64,000 nucleotides of DNA from Fistulifera solaris (GCA_030295235.1 AP026136.1:806001-870000); one strand, 5' to 3'. Positions 10,195 to 21,487 are shown, numbered from the stretch's first letter. Translations and numbers: made by a program. Notes: generated by a model not told the origin, from the sequence alone.

Positions 10195-12847
10195 ATGCCG
10201 GGACACCATCACCGCGCGGGCGGTTTGCGTCAAAGCAACAAAAAGAACAAACGTAACAAATCCTCCAAACGGAGCGTCGCTCGTGCGGCCGGAGGAAAAG
10301 TCATGGGTAGGACGAGTGCCTTGCATGGCATTGCGCAACAAAGCAAAGCCGATCGTCGCAATCATCTACAACAACGACGGGATGCCAAACGTACCGAGCT
10401 TTTGCGCAAACGTCGGGGAATCGATGGTCAACCGGCTCCTCCCCGTGTCGTCGGTATTATTGCCTTGGGAAAAGAACCATCGGTGATTGAAGAACGAGTG
10501 CGCGATGTTTTGATTAAAGATGCGGACAAGATTGTTCGACCGCATGATGCGGAACAAGCCACTGTGTCGTGTCGCTACGAAGTGCACAAGAAACAAGGAA
10601 ATTTGACGGTTCTGACGTGTGGAACGGCGTTTGCACATTACGGCAAGGTGATAACGCTGCCGTCTTAGCTGCTCTAGACTTGGCGCGAGTTTGTGATTTG
10701 ATTGTTTTCGTTTTGGATGGGAATGCTACGAAGCTGGAGACTGACATTTCGGAGATTCATATTGGAAATAGTCACATGGATTCTTCTTCCCAAAAGGGAT
10801 CGTCTGTCTCGGCAAACGAATGGGATCATTTAATTAGCGAACGTGGTGACCGCATTTTGACATCACTAAAAGCTCAGGGACTTCCATCGCTACTCACTTT
10901 GTTACTCAACACGGATTTCGCCTTGGACGATGCTATGACAATGCAAAGCACAAAAAGTCTACGCAGATCCAAAGTAAAACGAAATCTCGATCTCAAAGAT
11001 ATGCCAGTCGCTTTGCAACGACCGAATTTGGAACCGGAAATGACAAAGTTATTGAGATTGACTTGGACCAAAAGAGTGATGACGAAATGATGGACGAAGA
11101 TGTCGATACGTTTTCTGTGACGGATAAACTGAAAACGCAGTCCATTGCTAACTTTATTCGCGCGGTGTGCTCCATGTCCGCATCACCGTCCAAGTGGGTC
11201 GAAGCATCTCCACGGCCCTATGTACTCTCAGATTCTTACAGATACGACCATGCCACCAAGGAGCTCCACCTGACCGGATTCGTTCGCGGACCGGTTCCAT
11301 TGAATGTGAATGCCTTGTTCCACATTCCTGGAGTCGGAACACATTTGTGCAAATGTATAAAAGAAAATGCGGCGCCGTTGTCGCGAAGGAAAGAGACGAG
11401 CAAACCCACCATAGAGTCTGATCCAGATCAACAGGAAAGTTTGGATATGTTTGCTTCTCCCGACGCTTTGGAAGGTGAACAGAATCTTATTGGTTTCGAT
11501 GAGGAGGAAGAAGAAGACATGGAAAATGAGGCTGATGGTGATAGATTTGCTCGACCTGCTGGTTGGTCGGATTATCAATCTGCTTGGTTAGACGCCGTAG
11601 ACGAAGACGCTGTAAGTGAGCATGAAGATAATGGCGAGCTAGCGGACGAGTTAAATGCCAAGTTTCACGAATCATCGAAGCAAGCGGACATGGATTTAGA
11701 AGATTCAAATATTATTTCACCGGAAGAACGTCACATGCTGCACGAACAGCGTAGAAAGGAAAACACGGAGCACCAGGAATTCCCGGATGAGGTTCAAGTT
11801 GACGAAAATGTGAACGCCAGAGACCGCTTTGCCAGATACCGATCCTTGAAAAGTTTCCGCAAATCACCTTGGGATCCGAAGGAGAATCTTCCCGATGATT
11901 ACGCTTCAATTTTTCACATATCAAACTTCAAAACAACGCAGCGCTCAGTGATGAACTATATGAAAGACGTTGCCAAAGAAGCCGATTTTACTGAATCTAA
12001 ATTTTGGGGATCTTCTTTAAAAGACTCACAAATGGCCGACGATGAAAGCGAAGACGATGATCTTCTGCAAGGCCATGTACCGAGCGGTGCTTACATTACT
12101 TTGACCATGGACAATGTCGAGCCAGACGCTTTTGAGAACGTTTCCTCGGGATCACTATTAGTAGCAGTAGGACTTTTGGAACACGAAAATAAGGTTTCAG
12201 TATTGCACATGGGACTTACGAAGAATGCCGAAGTTGAGGGCCCAGAAAATCTCCCAATAAAGAGCAAAGATACTCTCATTTTTCGTTGTGGTTGGAGGAC
12301 TTGGAAAGCCAGGCCAGTTTTTAGTCAGCACAACTTGAATTGTGACAAGCACAAGTTTGAGCGCTATGCTCCTCCGGCCGGAGCTTTCTTTGCCGCCAGT
12401 GTGTTCGGCCCTGTTACCTATTCACCTTGTCCTGTGCTAGTTTTTCGCAAAGACAACTATGACGAGGTGTCTCCGGATTCTGCCGGACAACGACTCGTCG
12501 CCTCAGGAAGTGTGATCGGCGCAGATGCCGAACGCATTGTTGTAAAAAGAGTCATTTTGACTGGTTACCCCGTGAGGGTCCACAAGCGCTTCGCTACCGT
12601 AAAGTACATGTTCTACAACCCAGAAGACGTGAAGTGGTTCAAACCGGCCTCGTTGTACACCAAACATGGTCTTCAGGGAAATATTTTAGAAAGCGTTGGT
12701 GACCACGGGACAATGAAATGCTTATTCAATGCGCCCATTAAGCAGCACGACACCGTGTGCTTGCCTCTCTTTAAAAGAGTGTTCCCGAAGTTTGCGGAGT
12801 GCGACGCTGCAAGGAATCAAGGAGCACCCGTGCTTAAGATTTGGTAA
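10195..12847 (+). CDS. TSR1: TSR1, 40S ribosome maturation factor (two frame breaks)
   Basis: Acts late in 40S subunit maturation, blocking early joining events in the pre-40S particle. About 884 residues after correction. The N-terminus MPGHHHRAGGLRQSNKKNKRNK is the family hallmark, followed by a GTPase-like region lacking a full P-loop (RVVGIIALG...VLAALDLARVCDLIVFVLD). The acidic middle and the C-terminal barrel domain (GAFFAASVFGPVTYSPCPVLVF, RVILTGYPVRVHKRFATVKYMFYNPEDVKWFKP, LFKRVFPKF) are all clear. Two one-base losses split it: near 10646-10650 (HYGK|GDNAAVLAALDLA, likely GG for GGG) and somewhere in 11015-11040. Both joins keep the family sequence, so I treat the gene as intact. Confidence 0.92.
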
Positions 12848-12901
12848 TTCTAAAGCAACGGTCAAATAGATGCATTAACTTAAGTTTGCAGAAGTTATTA
12901 T

Positions 12902-14280
12902 TTATTCCTCATTCCCAACCTTTGTATCAAAATTATTGAAAAATTCTTCCACCATGTTCTCGTCGGAAACAATCAAAGGGTAGCCAGCCGAGAGACGGCC
13001 AGCTTCAGAGATGTCGCAAAATACTCTTTCTCTGTTTTCGAGGCAGTCTCGAAAATCCATGAATTTTCCAGAGTGTTAACCTGGACACATCTCTCTCGTT
13101 TTGCGAATGGAAACAAATTGCGATCGATGAATGTCACATCCAGGATCCGTTTGATATCTAAAAGATTGATCGATTCCAGCATGTCGTTGTGCTGTACAGA
13201 ACTCCAACTCGTTCGTTGGCGCTTCTTACACCAAACAAGTCGGGGAGCAAGCATGTCACTGTGAAGAAATTGACCCCGCTCGATCCATAACGACACAGCT
13301 CGAGATTCCCTTTTGTCGATTCATGAAGAACAAAGTTATGTCTTGCGTTTAGAAAGGTTTGAACGACCCATCTAGCATTATGAACTGTTCTTTCACACAT
13401 TTCAGGTATTGCATGAACCTGAATGGCTTTTAAGGTGCTTACAGTTGTTCTATTTTTGGCGAAATCTTCGGGGTCACTATCATACTCTTCCATATCACGT
13501 CTATAGCGCACGACCGCTGGTGACTGCCGGGTGTTGCTTTCATTCAAAATGTGGTCGCAATCCAAAGAAGCCAGCCAGCCATTTTGCTTGCTTGGTGTAT
13601 TTGTTATAGTAAAGTTGCCACTTTGAACAGCGGAAAAGGAACGTGTTCTTTTGAAGGAGATCCCTTCCTTCCCTTCCGATTCTTCGAAAGGATGGAGTTC
13701 GTGTCGCAATGATTCTAGCCTTTCATTTCGAGCCGAAACGTTCAAGTTTCTATGACGAATTGTTGACTGGTATTGATTTTGTTTTGTCATGTTTGGTGGG
13801 GAGTCATTGCAACCCGGTTTGTCTTTTTGTGTGAGAGGCAAATTCAAACACTTGCCAAGCACCACACAACGCATCGAGGTTCACAGTCAAGCCCCATAAG
13901 GAGGTTATGTGATTATCATGCAAAGCAGTTAATTGACACTCATTCGAACTATCCTTCTCTTCCACATTCGAGTCTATGGAAACACCACAAAAAGACAGTC
14001 GTTGTGACAGATTTCCAAACGGACTTTCTGGATCGAGGTCCGCTTTTGTGGGAGACAGGTCGTCGTCCGGCAGAGCATTCTCATTGAGATATACTAGATA
14101 ATCATTGTTGGACGCAGGACTGTGCCAGGTCACTTCCGCCTCATCGTCACCCATAAATATGGTGGTGGTGGAGATGGGTGACACTTCATGAGAGACTTTC
14201 GATTGTCGACTGTTTTTGCCGAGGACAGGAGTAGAAGCATTGCCACGCGATGACGGTGAGCGCCGTCTACTCAATCTCAT
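12902..14280 (-). CDS. PH-like domain protein of unknown function (three frame breaks)
   Basis: About 459 residues after correction. The N-terminal two thirds are Ser-rich and disordered. The C-terminal about 150 residues form a PH-like block: AVSLWIERGQFLHSDMLAPRLVW, then MLESINLLDIKRILDV, FPFAKRERCVQV, SWIFETASKTEKEYFATSLKLAVSRLATL, and, after a break, LIVSDENMVEEFF. I recall this W-E-G-F-L...DI-RI...F-A...DEFF order from diatom proteins of unknown role; it may bind lipid or a small GTPase. Frame changes lie at plus-strand homopolymers 13824-13828 (extra base), 13311-13314 (base lost) and 12975-12977 (base lost). Stop at 12902-12904. It faces away from the Popeye gene. Confidence 0.55.
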
Positions 14281-14639
14281 CTCGATAAGGAAATACTACA
14301 GAGGTTCTTTGTCATCAAACTGAAGTAGGAGTAAATTTTCATCATGAACGTCTCCCATTTTCTTTGTGAAGCGGATGATGTCAAAAGAAAACCGAACGCA
14401 CCTCTGAACCCTGAAATGGCTGTTTCAAGTTTCAAATTTGGTCATTAAACTTATACAGCATGAATATTGAATATAAACACAAGACTACTTACCGTCAAGT
14501 AGTAAAACTGGAGCTATCAAAAAATGTACTTTAGGGATCGTTCCTGTGTGACCTTTTGAAATCAGTATATAATAGAGAGTAGGTATCGATGTTTTCACGT
14601 TTTAGGTAATTAAGCGGGGCTCGATATGAATCAATCACG
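14281..14639. other. Divergent region PH-like / Popeye gene
   Basis: 359 bp between start codons. AT-rich, no repeat and no TACCWGGTA copy seen. Confidence 0.45.
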
Positions 14640-16023
14640 ATGCCACCAGAATTCTCTTTTCTTCTTCGACACAAACGCACGGCCAAAAATTGGAAGGAAC
14701 TGGCTACTACAACACTACAACAACATCATACCTTTCCACAAGTTTCTAATTGCGAGCCGAACATGAAGAAGAATTTTATCGAGAAACTAGTACAGAATCG
14801 ATTTCAATCCAAGGCAAAAATTCGTCGTATCTTAGACGAGGCGAAATCGTCTAGCGCTCAGAAACCACTGCCTCGCTATATTACAGGCACTCGCAATGGA
14901 GTATTTTATCGCATCAAAGTTCCTCCCCCGAAAAGTATCTTGCCCGATATTCCCAAGCTTCCATCTTCTCGGCCGGCTCCCAAGAGTTTCAAGCAAGTGA
15001 AAGCTGAACCCGAGGCGAAAAACGAGCATGTGAGCGATGTCATCGCCCAATTGACTTTATGGCTGAAAAAGAATTGGTCCGTTTTACTCTTCAATTGTGG
15101 CTCCGTCTGCACTCTGATAGGTTACACACGGTCCGATGTCTTGGAGCTTCGAATGTTCGCAATTGCTGGCACTTTGAGTGGTCTCATTTACAGTATTGTG
15201 GAAATTCGGAAATTTCCCCCCATGCTATGGGGCTGCTTGTTTGCTGGAATCAACGGATACAAAATCTTTGAAATTTTGCGAGAACGCAATGCAAGCGTGC
15301 ATCTTTCGGCGAGCCAGGAAGAAGTCTATGTCAAACACTTTCTTCCGCATGGTGTTACTCCCAAACAATTTGAAGCAATCGACCAGGCTGCAACGACAAT
15401 GAAATTCAAAGAAGGAGAAATAATCGTCAAACAAGGCGAAAAACATCGCTATGTTTACTTGGTTGTAACAGGAAGTACAAAAGCTAGTGCATTGGGTCGG
15501 TATATGACAGCCGCGTCGGTGAAACCGGAGCATCATGAAAAGGAGGGTGGAGCAAGTGGGGCATGGATCGGTGAAATGGCAATGCTAGAGTTTTTGTGGA
15601 GGAAACAAGGAGGCGGAAAGGACGAGGATTCTGCGGAACAAACCGAACAGCTTGATGCAGACGATAAGGATAGAAGGCTGCCGAAGCCTGCTCCACTGAA
15701 ATCGGATCGCAATATGTTCACCATCATTGCAAAAGAGGACTGTACTCTTCTCCGATGGACTTTTTGACGAAATGGAACATCTGATGGAGCGCTCAACCGA
15801 TATGAGATCCGCCTTGACAAGGGCGATGGCATCTGCCATTGTCGGCAAAGTAATAAACTTTACGGTTAGCCGTTCGCGGCGACATCCCTGGTCGGCATGG
15901 TTGGGCGACTGGAACAATACTGATGGAGCTAGAGTGTTTGTTGACGAGTCGGATTCATCGGCTGACGAGGATACATCCCCAACAGAACAATTGCCATCTC
16001 CCGTTATTAAGAAATTCGCTTGA
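14640..16023 (+). CDS. Popeye-domain (POPDC-like) membrane protein (one frame break)
   Basis: About 460 residues. A basic N-terminus (to about 135) precedes three hydrophobic segments: NWSVLLFNCGSVCTLIGY, LRMFAIAGTLSGLIYSIVEI and PPMLWGCLFAGINGYKIFEIL. A cyclic-nucleotide-binding-like domain follows (VYVKHFLPHGVTPKQFEAIDQAATTMKFKEGEIIVKQGEKHRYVYLVVTGS), ending with EDCTLLRWTFDEMEHLMERSTDMRSALTRAM. This order matches animal Popeye proteins, which bind cAMP. The cNMP-fold loop carries an insertion of about 60 charged residues. One base too many in a run of five T (15761-15765) splits the last 85 codons off; removing it gives LRWTFDEMEHLM. It converges with the TPR gene, 43 bp apart. Confidence 0.7.
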
Positions 16024-16066
16024 TCTACTGTTTAAAATTTCTTTTCTATCTCTTACAAATGTACAA

Positions 16067-18052
16067 TTAATTTCTTTGACAACACTCACATGCCACCCCG
16101 ACATCAAAATCAGCCCATTTTCCTTCACGTTGAGTTCGAAGCGTTTCACGTAAATCTACAATCTCTTTGGAGCAGCACTTGGTTCCCTTGAGTTCCAGGC
16201 ATTTGATAAGACCAACCAGCGCCCATGGATTTTTCGGATGTAGCTTTAAATCATCACGAAATACACGTTCGGACTCGTCGATATGACCTTGCTCTAAAAG
16301 CAACCCGCCAAGGGCATGGCGTATCGGCTGCATCTTGCCCCATGGTTCGTCGTAGTTCAACTTATCTTGCATGTCCACTGCTCTCCGCAATTGGTTGAAC
16401 GCGATTTCGTAATGCCCTTCTCGGTAGGCTATTTCGCCGCGCAACATGACGGAATCCACAGCCAAAAGGTCTTTGACTGTATTGTTGTGAAGAATACGGA
16501 ACTCAGCGTCGGGGTCCTTACGGAGTTCGTCAAAGTGCTCTGCCTCGGTTTTCGCCTCCTCCACGGAACCCAAAGCAGCCAAAGCAAGACCGCGTGCAAA
16601 GCGAATAGAGGCTGCCCGAAAGAGCATCAGTCGCGGATCTTTCGGCAGTTCTACCTCGAGCAGTTCTCTCCAACGACCAAATCGAATCATGACATGAATT
16701 TCCAGAGCAGAATACGTCTCCAGGTAGGACGTAAGATATGGAAATTCCCCGAACATCTCTTCATTAACCAATATATTCAATTCTTTCGCCACCTCCATGC
16801 CTTTCCCCTCCATTCCTCCAAGAATAGCTCCATAGACGGCCATGTGATAATCATGAACGACATATCCAAAATAGAAACTCTCCTTCCCCGCAGTGGAAGG
16901 ACTGATTTTCATAGCAAACTGGTCGGCCTGGATTGCGAGACAATTGTATTCTACACAGGACTCATAGTCTCCCACCAAGACATCAATGTGTGTTGGCATA
17001 TGTATCAGGTGCCCAGCGTGGGGGAAATCCGCTCGCAAATGACTACAAGCTTCCAAAGCTAAAGCAGGATGGGCCGACATCTCCGACAGATGAACATACA
17101 TATGACACAAGCCAGCGTGCTGTGGGTGAATTTTTAGAGCCCGTTCTAGTACGGCACGGACTTCCACAGTATCTGGACTGTAGGGCTTGCCTGATGGAAA
17201 TTCATATAGGTTCCACGCATTCAGCACCATCAAAGATTCCGCAAGACAATATGCTATTTCAGGGTCCTCCGGATACTTCTCGTACACTTTTCTCATTGCA
17301 TTTGCATAGGGTCGTCCTACGATGTCTTCACTCAGACCAGAGTCAACACCCGGAACACACGTTAGTACCCGAATGGCTGTCAATAGTTGCGCTTCGGCAT
17401 CCGATACCAATGTTGGTCGCTCATCATCGTCATCGCGCTTACTCTTTTCTTCTTCCTTACTTGTTGTCCCTGTTTTCTTTCCCTTTTTTCCTTTACCTTT
17501 CTTTCCACCTCCGGTACTTTTCCCACGATGTAACTTTCTTAATTCTTCAATCTTTTCCACCGCTAACCTACTGTGGCGATCCGCAACTTGTTGACTCGGA
17601 AACATGCACAACAAATCATGCTGAGTGATGTCTTCCAAATGATTTGTTGACTCGTAATAGGCTTCGCCTTTAAAATTATAATTCGGAGAGTGACACAGGG
17701 CGATAAAGCCATGCGCCAAAACACAGTAGGGACTCAAAGCCAAACAGGACAGGAACGCTTTTGATGCCATCTCGTGTTGATAACTCAACATTAATCTCAA
17801 TCCCAAATCAAAGTATGCCCGCGCTTCCGCATTATGATCGAGATTGGAAACATTCCGTCGCTGATACGTTCCTAAATTGAACGCCTCTCGCGCCTCTTGC
17901 CGAATGGTTGAGAGTATGTTGTCTCCTTCCAGTTGCTGATGTTGCGACGGTTCTACGCCCTGCTTGATGGTCATCATAGATGATGAGAAAAATACCCCTA
18001 TTTTTCCCCTTGCTCCAAATATATCATTGTAGATCTTACCTGATAATGCCAA
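16067..18052 (-). CDS. Tetratricopeptide repeat protein
   Basis: Up to 661 residues; the start could also be the MMTIKQG methionine at 17977, which gives a cleaner cytosolic N-terminus. A helical-repeat region begins with AYFDLGLRLMLSYQHEMASKAFLSCLALSPYCVLAHGFIALCHSPNYNF. A Lys/Gly-rich linker (about residues 195-220) interrupts it. Then comes the block CHMYVHLSEMSAHPALALEACSHLRADFPHAGHLIHMPTHIDVLVGDYESCVEYN, diagnostic of a TPR family widespread in bacteria and fungi with H-x-P-x-H histidines. The C-terminus holds two more TPR-like pairs. No enzymatic motif is known for the family. The gene may descend from bacteria, but codon use does not stand out here. Confidence 0.7.
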   Translation of the reverse strand: MALSGKIYNDIFGARGKIGVFFSSSMMTIKQGVEPSQHQQLEGDNILSTIRQEAREAFNLGTYQRRNVSNLDHNAEARAYFDLGLRLMLSYQHEMASKAFLSCLALSPYCVLAHGFIALCHSPNYNFKGEAYYESTNHLEDITQHDLLCMFPSQQVADRHSRLAVEKIEELRKLHRGKSTGGGKKGKGKKGKKTGTTSKEEEKSKRDDDDERPTLVSDAEAQLLTAIRVLTCVPGVDSGLSEDIVGRPYANAMRKVYEKYPEDPEIAYCLAESLMVLNAWNLYEFPSGKPYSPDTVEVRAVLERALKIHPQHAGLCHMYVHLSEMSAHPALALEACSHLRADFPHAGHLIHMPTHIDVLVGDYESCVEYNCLAIQADQFAMKISPSTAGKESFYFGYVVHDYHMAVYGAILGGMEGKGMEVAKELNILVNEEMFGEFPYLTSYLETYSALEIHVMIRFGRWRELLEVELPKDPRLMLFRAASIRFARGLALAALGSVEEAKTEAEHFDELRKDPDAEFRILHNNTVKDLLAVDSVMLRGEIAYREGHYEIAFNQLRRAVDMQDKLNYDEPWGKMQPIRHALGGLLLEQGHIDESERVFRDDLKLHPKNPWALVGLIKCLELKGTKCCSKEIVDLRETLRTQREGKWADFDVGVACECCQRN

Positions 18053-18567
18053 ATTGGCAATTTGTGCTCCGGATTACGATGATTCGTAAATTCCGAAGAG
18101 ACTTCTTCGATCATCTTTGATTCTTTCTTGTGCTTGTGTTCAGCTGAGATGACGTACGACTGCGTTCCTGAACACGACGCTCTGATTCCTTTGAACTAAT
18201 CCTCTTTTGATGAAATCAATCTATCTATCAATCTCAATTGATGAGAAAGTGTTTCCAAAAATAGACACAAATGGTAAATCGAACGATTATTTATGCAACA
18301 AAAAAACGCCAACTCTTTTATTGCTGCGGCTGCGGCATTTTCGATGAAACGACAGATACCCGGACAGATGAGCAGACAGCAGACGACAATGAGTCCCGTG
18401 TTTTTCTGGACTGGAAAATGCGATGCGCCGCAGCACAACAACAACAAAACGCATTAAACATTATTTGCCGGCTGGGCAACAGTAAAATAGCAAGAGCCTT
18501 TCAGCATTATAATATTACTGACGACTTTTTTTCTGCGGGTTTCATAAACACGCATAAAAGGGCACAT
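18053..18567. other. Divergent region TPR / ubinuclein gene
   Basis: 515 bp. An in-frame extension of the ubinuclein frame runs back to 18271, but its low-complexity, cysteine-rich translation does not look like protein. I see no motif copy. Confidence 0.4.
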
Positions 18568-20184
18568 ATGACAAACGAGGAGACGAGCCCCACAAAAGAG
18601 GAAGAATCATCATCTCCTCCGGCGACACTCCCCTCGAAACGGTTCAGTCCGTGGCGACAGCCGAAAGATGCACGCGATCCAGAATCCGCCGCCTCGCTCA
18701 ATTGGTCCAGCCGTCCCACGAACAATCCCACGAAATCAACCAAAGAAAAGTCTACACGCAAACTGTTTCAAGAATCCATCTTTATACAAATTCCCCTCAA
18801 TGTCACGGCCGATTTGGGTGTCGCCATCCGCAAGACCCGCGAGAAACGTATCCAGGGATTGTTGAAAAACTTTCCTCAACTGAATCAAAAAGCAACAACC
18901 GAAGATACGCCAATGGAAGATGGGGTCAAGGGGGATTTGACGCAAGACAAGAGTGAAGACGAAAGTAACAGCAAGGCGCAAAAGAACAAGAAGAAAAAGA
19001 AAAAGAGAAATCAACCGCAGCCGGGGGATTTTGGAAATATTGTGGATTATTTAGAAGCAAAGTATGTGCAAGGTGTCATGGTAGACGATTCCGGATCCGA
19101 GGACGACCATGATGAAGGTCAGGGGTCTGTCTATTCCGAGACGAGCTTTCTCGACGATACCGACCTGCAGCGAACTGTCGCCGAGCAGGTCCTAGCACAA
19201 ACGACAACGACCAAGCTAGAACTCCGTGATGACGACGAATTCTTTGTCAATGTTGGTGAGCTGGAGGTTGAAGAAACCGATCTAACCAAAGATGAATATG
19301 ATCCATTACAAGATACCAAGACGAAGTCTCCGAAACGAAAACGCAATGACACTGAGAAAGACAAGGATGACGACGCAAAGAAGAAACAGAAAGTCAAGCC
19401 TGAACTTGCGGATAAAAAAGGAAAAGCGGTGCTTTCGTCTACCAAGAGCGTCAAAGCTAGTACTTCCGAGGAGTCGCAGAAGACCGACACGGCAAAGACG
19501 GGGTCATCGAAGGATACTCAAAAGAAAAGCAAGGAGTGCAAGAAAATATACGAAAATCTGTACCAAAAACTGGTTGAAATGATCAAGAAAGCCTCGCCGC
19601 AAGAATTGCCCAAACGAAAGACCAAAGATAAGGTCTCCATCAAGTGTCCCGAAGATAAAAAGCCAGGAGACACTGTTATTTTCGCCAACCCCCATGTGCG
19701 AGGTCAGAAATTAAAAGTCAAAATTCCGGACAATTGCAAACCGGGCGGCTCGTTCAAAGTCACAGTGCCAATTCCGATAGACGAAGATGACGAAACAGAT
19801 TACAACAAGTTGAGTCGGGACTTCTACTACGTTCTCGAGCATTATTCTCGAGCGTTTGATGAGTGGTGTGAAGCCGAAGGTGATTATCGCAAAGCAATCG
19901 ACGACACCGACTTCACGGCGCACTTTGAAAAGCGAAAGAAGTTTGACAAGTTGGTGAACGAATTTCCGAAAGATTTGAAGACTCCTGTGGACAAGTCTTA
20001 CCTTCAGAAAATTTTGAGACGAGCACGACAAAGTAAAAGCAGGAAAGAGGCCGGGCACGACAAGAGCGATTTATCCGTAGCGAGTGAAAGTTTTGTGCCC
20101 ACCACGAAGGCTTTCGTGCCGGTAGCGTCTAAGAAATTCACTCAAGTCGAGTTTAATATGGACGACTTTAAGTTATCAGATTAA
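18568..20184 (+). CDS. Ubinuclein / HPC2-like histone chaperone subunit
   Basis: 538 residues from the ATG at 18568 (MTNEETSPTKEEE). The Hpc2-related region is clear: VYSETSFLDDTDL (typical SSFIDD-E/D), an acidic stretch, then DDEFFVNVGELEVEE. This segment contacts HIRA and H3.3-H4 in animals and yeast, so the protein is probably the HIRA-complex subunit for replication-independent nucleosome assembly. A Lys-rich nuclear region (KNKKKKKKRNQ and later KSPKRKRN) is present. Unusually, residues about 365-430 contain SIKCPEDKKPGDTVIF and LKVKIPDNCKPGGSFKVTVP, two copies of a short beta motif seen in many stramenopile proteins. The C-terminal helical middle-domain-like part follows (FYYVLEHYSRAFDEW). 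Confidence 0.72.
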   Translation: MTNEETSPTKEEESSSPPATLPSKRFSPWRQPKDARDPESAASLNWSSRPTNNPTKSTKEKSTRKLFQESIFIQIPLNVTADLGVAIRKTREKRIQGLLKNFPQLNQKATTEDTPMEDGVKGDLTQDKSEDESNSKAQKNKKKKKKRNQPQPGDFGNIVDYLEAKYVQGVMVDDSGSEDDHDEGQGSVYSETSFLDDTDLQRTVAEQVLAQTTTTKLELRDDDEFFVNVGELEVEETDLTKDEYDPLQDTKTKSPKRKRNDTEKDKDDDAKKKQKVKPELADKKGKAVLSSTKSVKASTSEESQKTDTAKTGSSKDTQKKSKECKKIYENLYQKLVEMIKKASPQELPKRKTKDKVSIKCPEDKKPGDTVIFANPHVRGQKLKVKIPDNCKPGGSFKVTVPIPIDEDDETDYNKLSRDFYYVLEHYSRAFDEWCEAEGDYRKAIDDTDFTAHFEKRKKFDKLVNEFPKDLKTPVDKSYLQKILRRARQSKSRKEAGHDKSDLSVASESFVPTTKAFVPVASKKFTQVEFNMDDFKLSD

Positions 20185-20217
20185 GAACGACTAGCGTCTA
20201 GGTTTTAACTAAGTAAA

Positions 20218-21333
20218 CTAGGACGTTATTTCTAGCGAGAATATCTGCACATTTCCACCCTCTCCGCCTGTGATCATACGAGAAATTCCTTTCGGGCACT
20301 GCTGAATACACCAAATTGGATCATCGCTCTGAAAGGAGTGAACCGGCTGATACATCTGTCCAACATCCCAAACATGGATTTTGCGGTCTGCCCCCGCCGT
20401 CGCGAAACGCTTCCCGTCGTTCAGTTCGGCGATACCCATAATCCAAGTCTGATGAGCGCCCAACACATGCTGTACAAGTGTGGGTGTTTTTCTCTGTACA
20501 TCCCAAATGGACAAGAAACCATCATCACTGCCACTGATCAACAAGCTTCCGTCGCTCGTGAACGAGATGGCTCGTACGGGCGCTTTGTGCAAGGGTAGAC
20601 GATGCTGTCCTTTGTTCATGTGCGGCTCTGGTGCTGCATTTAATATATCAATGGAACCATCTTCTCTTCCTACAGCCAAGGTAGGCACATCGACGGGCTT
20701 GGGGTTGCACGACAAGCAGAGAGCCGTTGAAGCCGTGCTGCCCTTGGATGATACAATCGTACCAGCTTTCGTCGGATCTTTTGTTGCTTTCGGCGTGATG
20801 ATGCCAGTTGCCACCAATGCAATGGTCCCGTCCAAGCAACCCACCGCCACTAACACGTCTCCAACTCCGGTCAAGCGCGGCGGCAGAATTTCCAAAACGA
20901 CCCCAGAAGCATTCTCTACAGAAAAAGTCGCAACCGGCTCCACCTGTTGTATTTCTGTAAGCCGTATTTCGTTGTCGAGATCCTCTGAAAACGTCCATAA
21001 TTGAATTTTGCCACACAATTGAAGTGACGATACTACGAGATCGCCCGCACGATCGTCATCGCCCACATAATTTCGTGCCGTGGCAACCCGACTACATCCC
21101 AGCGGTGACAGCTTTCCGAGCTGGTGTGTACAAAAAAGACGCAAAGCCGATGCATCGAGTGTCTTTTCTTCGTTCAAGGATTCGTTGACGACCCAGGATC
21201 GGACCGCGCCGTCGGCGTCGGCGCTCCACAACCTCCAACCTGTACGTTGTTTTCCTAACAGTTCCGTGGCTTTCAAGCTCCAGAGAGAGGCCGATCCCAG
21301 TTTATCCCGATGTATACAGCGATATCCGCTCAT
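20218..21333 (-). CDS. WDR61 / SKI8-like WD40 protein
   Basis: 371 residues, seven-bladed WD40 propeller expected. Best repeats: APVRAISFTSDGSLLISGSDDGFLSIWDVQ, TWIMGIAELNDGKRFATAGADRKIHVWDV and SDDPIWCIQQCPKGISRMITGGEGGNVQIFSLE. The last three blades follow the SKI8/WDR61 pattern. In other eukaryotes this protein scaffolds the SKI complex for cytoplasmic exosome decay and the PAF1 elongation complex. The N-terminal LGSASLWSLKATE...WRLWSADADGAVRSWVV is also typical (AWS-A-GP). A PAF/SKI role is inferred from this alone. It converges with ubinuclein, 33 bp apart, so 3' UTRs must overlap. Confidence 0.78.
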   Translation of the reverse strand: MSGYRCIHRDKLGSASLWSLKATELLGKQRTGWRLWSADADGAVRSWVVNESLNEEKTLDASALRLFCTHQLGKLSPLGCSRVATARNYVGDDDRAGDLVVSSLQLCGKIQLWTFSEDLDNEIRLTEIQQVEPVATFSVENASGVVLEILPPRLTGVGDVLVAVGCLDGTIALVATGIITPKATKDPTKAGTIVSSKGSTASTALCLSCNPKPVDVPTLAVGREDGSIDILNAAPEPHMNKGQHRLPLHKAPVRAISFTSDGSLLISGSDDGFLSIWDVQRKTPTLVQHVLGAHQTWIMGIAELNDGKRFATAGADRKIHVWDVGQMYQPVHSFQSDDPIWCIQQCPKGISRMITGGEGGNVQIFSLEITS

Positions 21334-21478
21334 AGTGGAAGACGACTTAGGTTACTACAAAGTATGGATCTGAATCATCAATGATAAAAGAAATCACTTC
21401 TCAGCACGATGAGCCAAATGTTATTACCGTGTATTAAGCTTTCTATTATTTTAAATCCATCAAATTGCCGGTAACCAG

Positions 21479-21487
21479 TACCTGGTA
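21479..21487. promoter_or_regulatory. TACCWGGTA palindrome
   Basis: TACCTGGTA, 146 bp upstream of the WDR61-like ATG, the same distance as the copy upstream of cyclophilin. Confidence 0.45.

Noticed and set aside
18271-18567. N-terminal extension of ubinuclein to 18271
   Set aside because: The extension is low complexity and unlike the family; ATG 18568 gives a typical acidic start.
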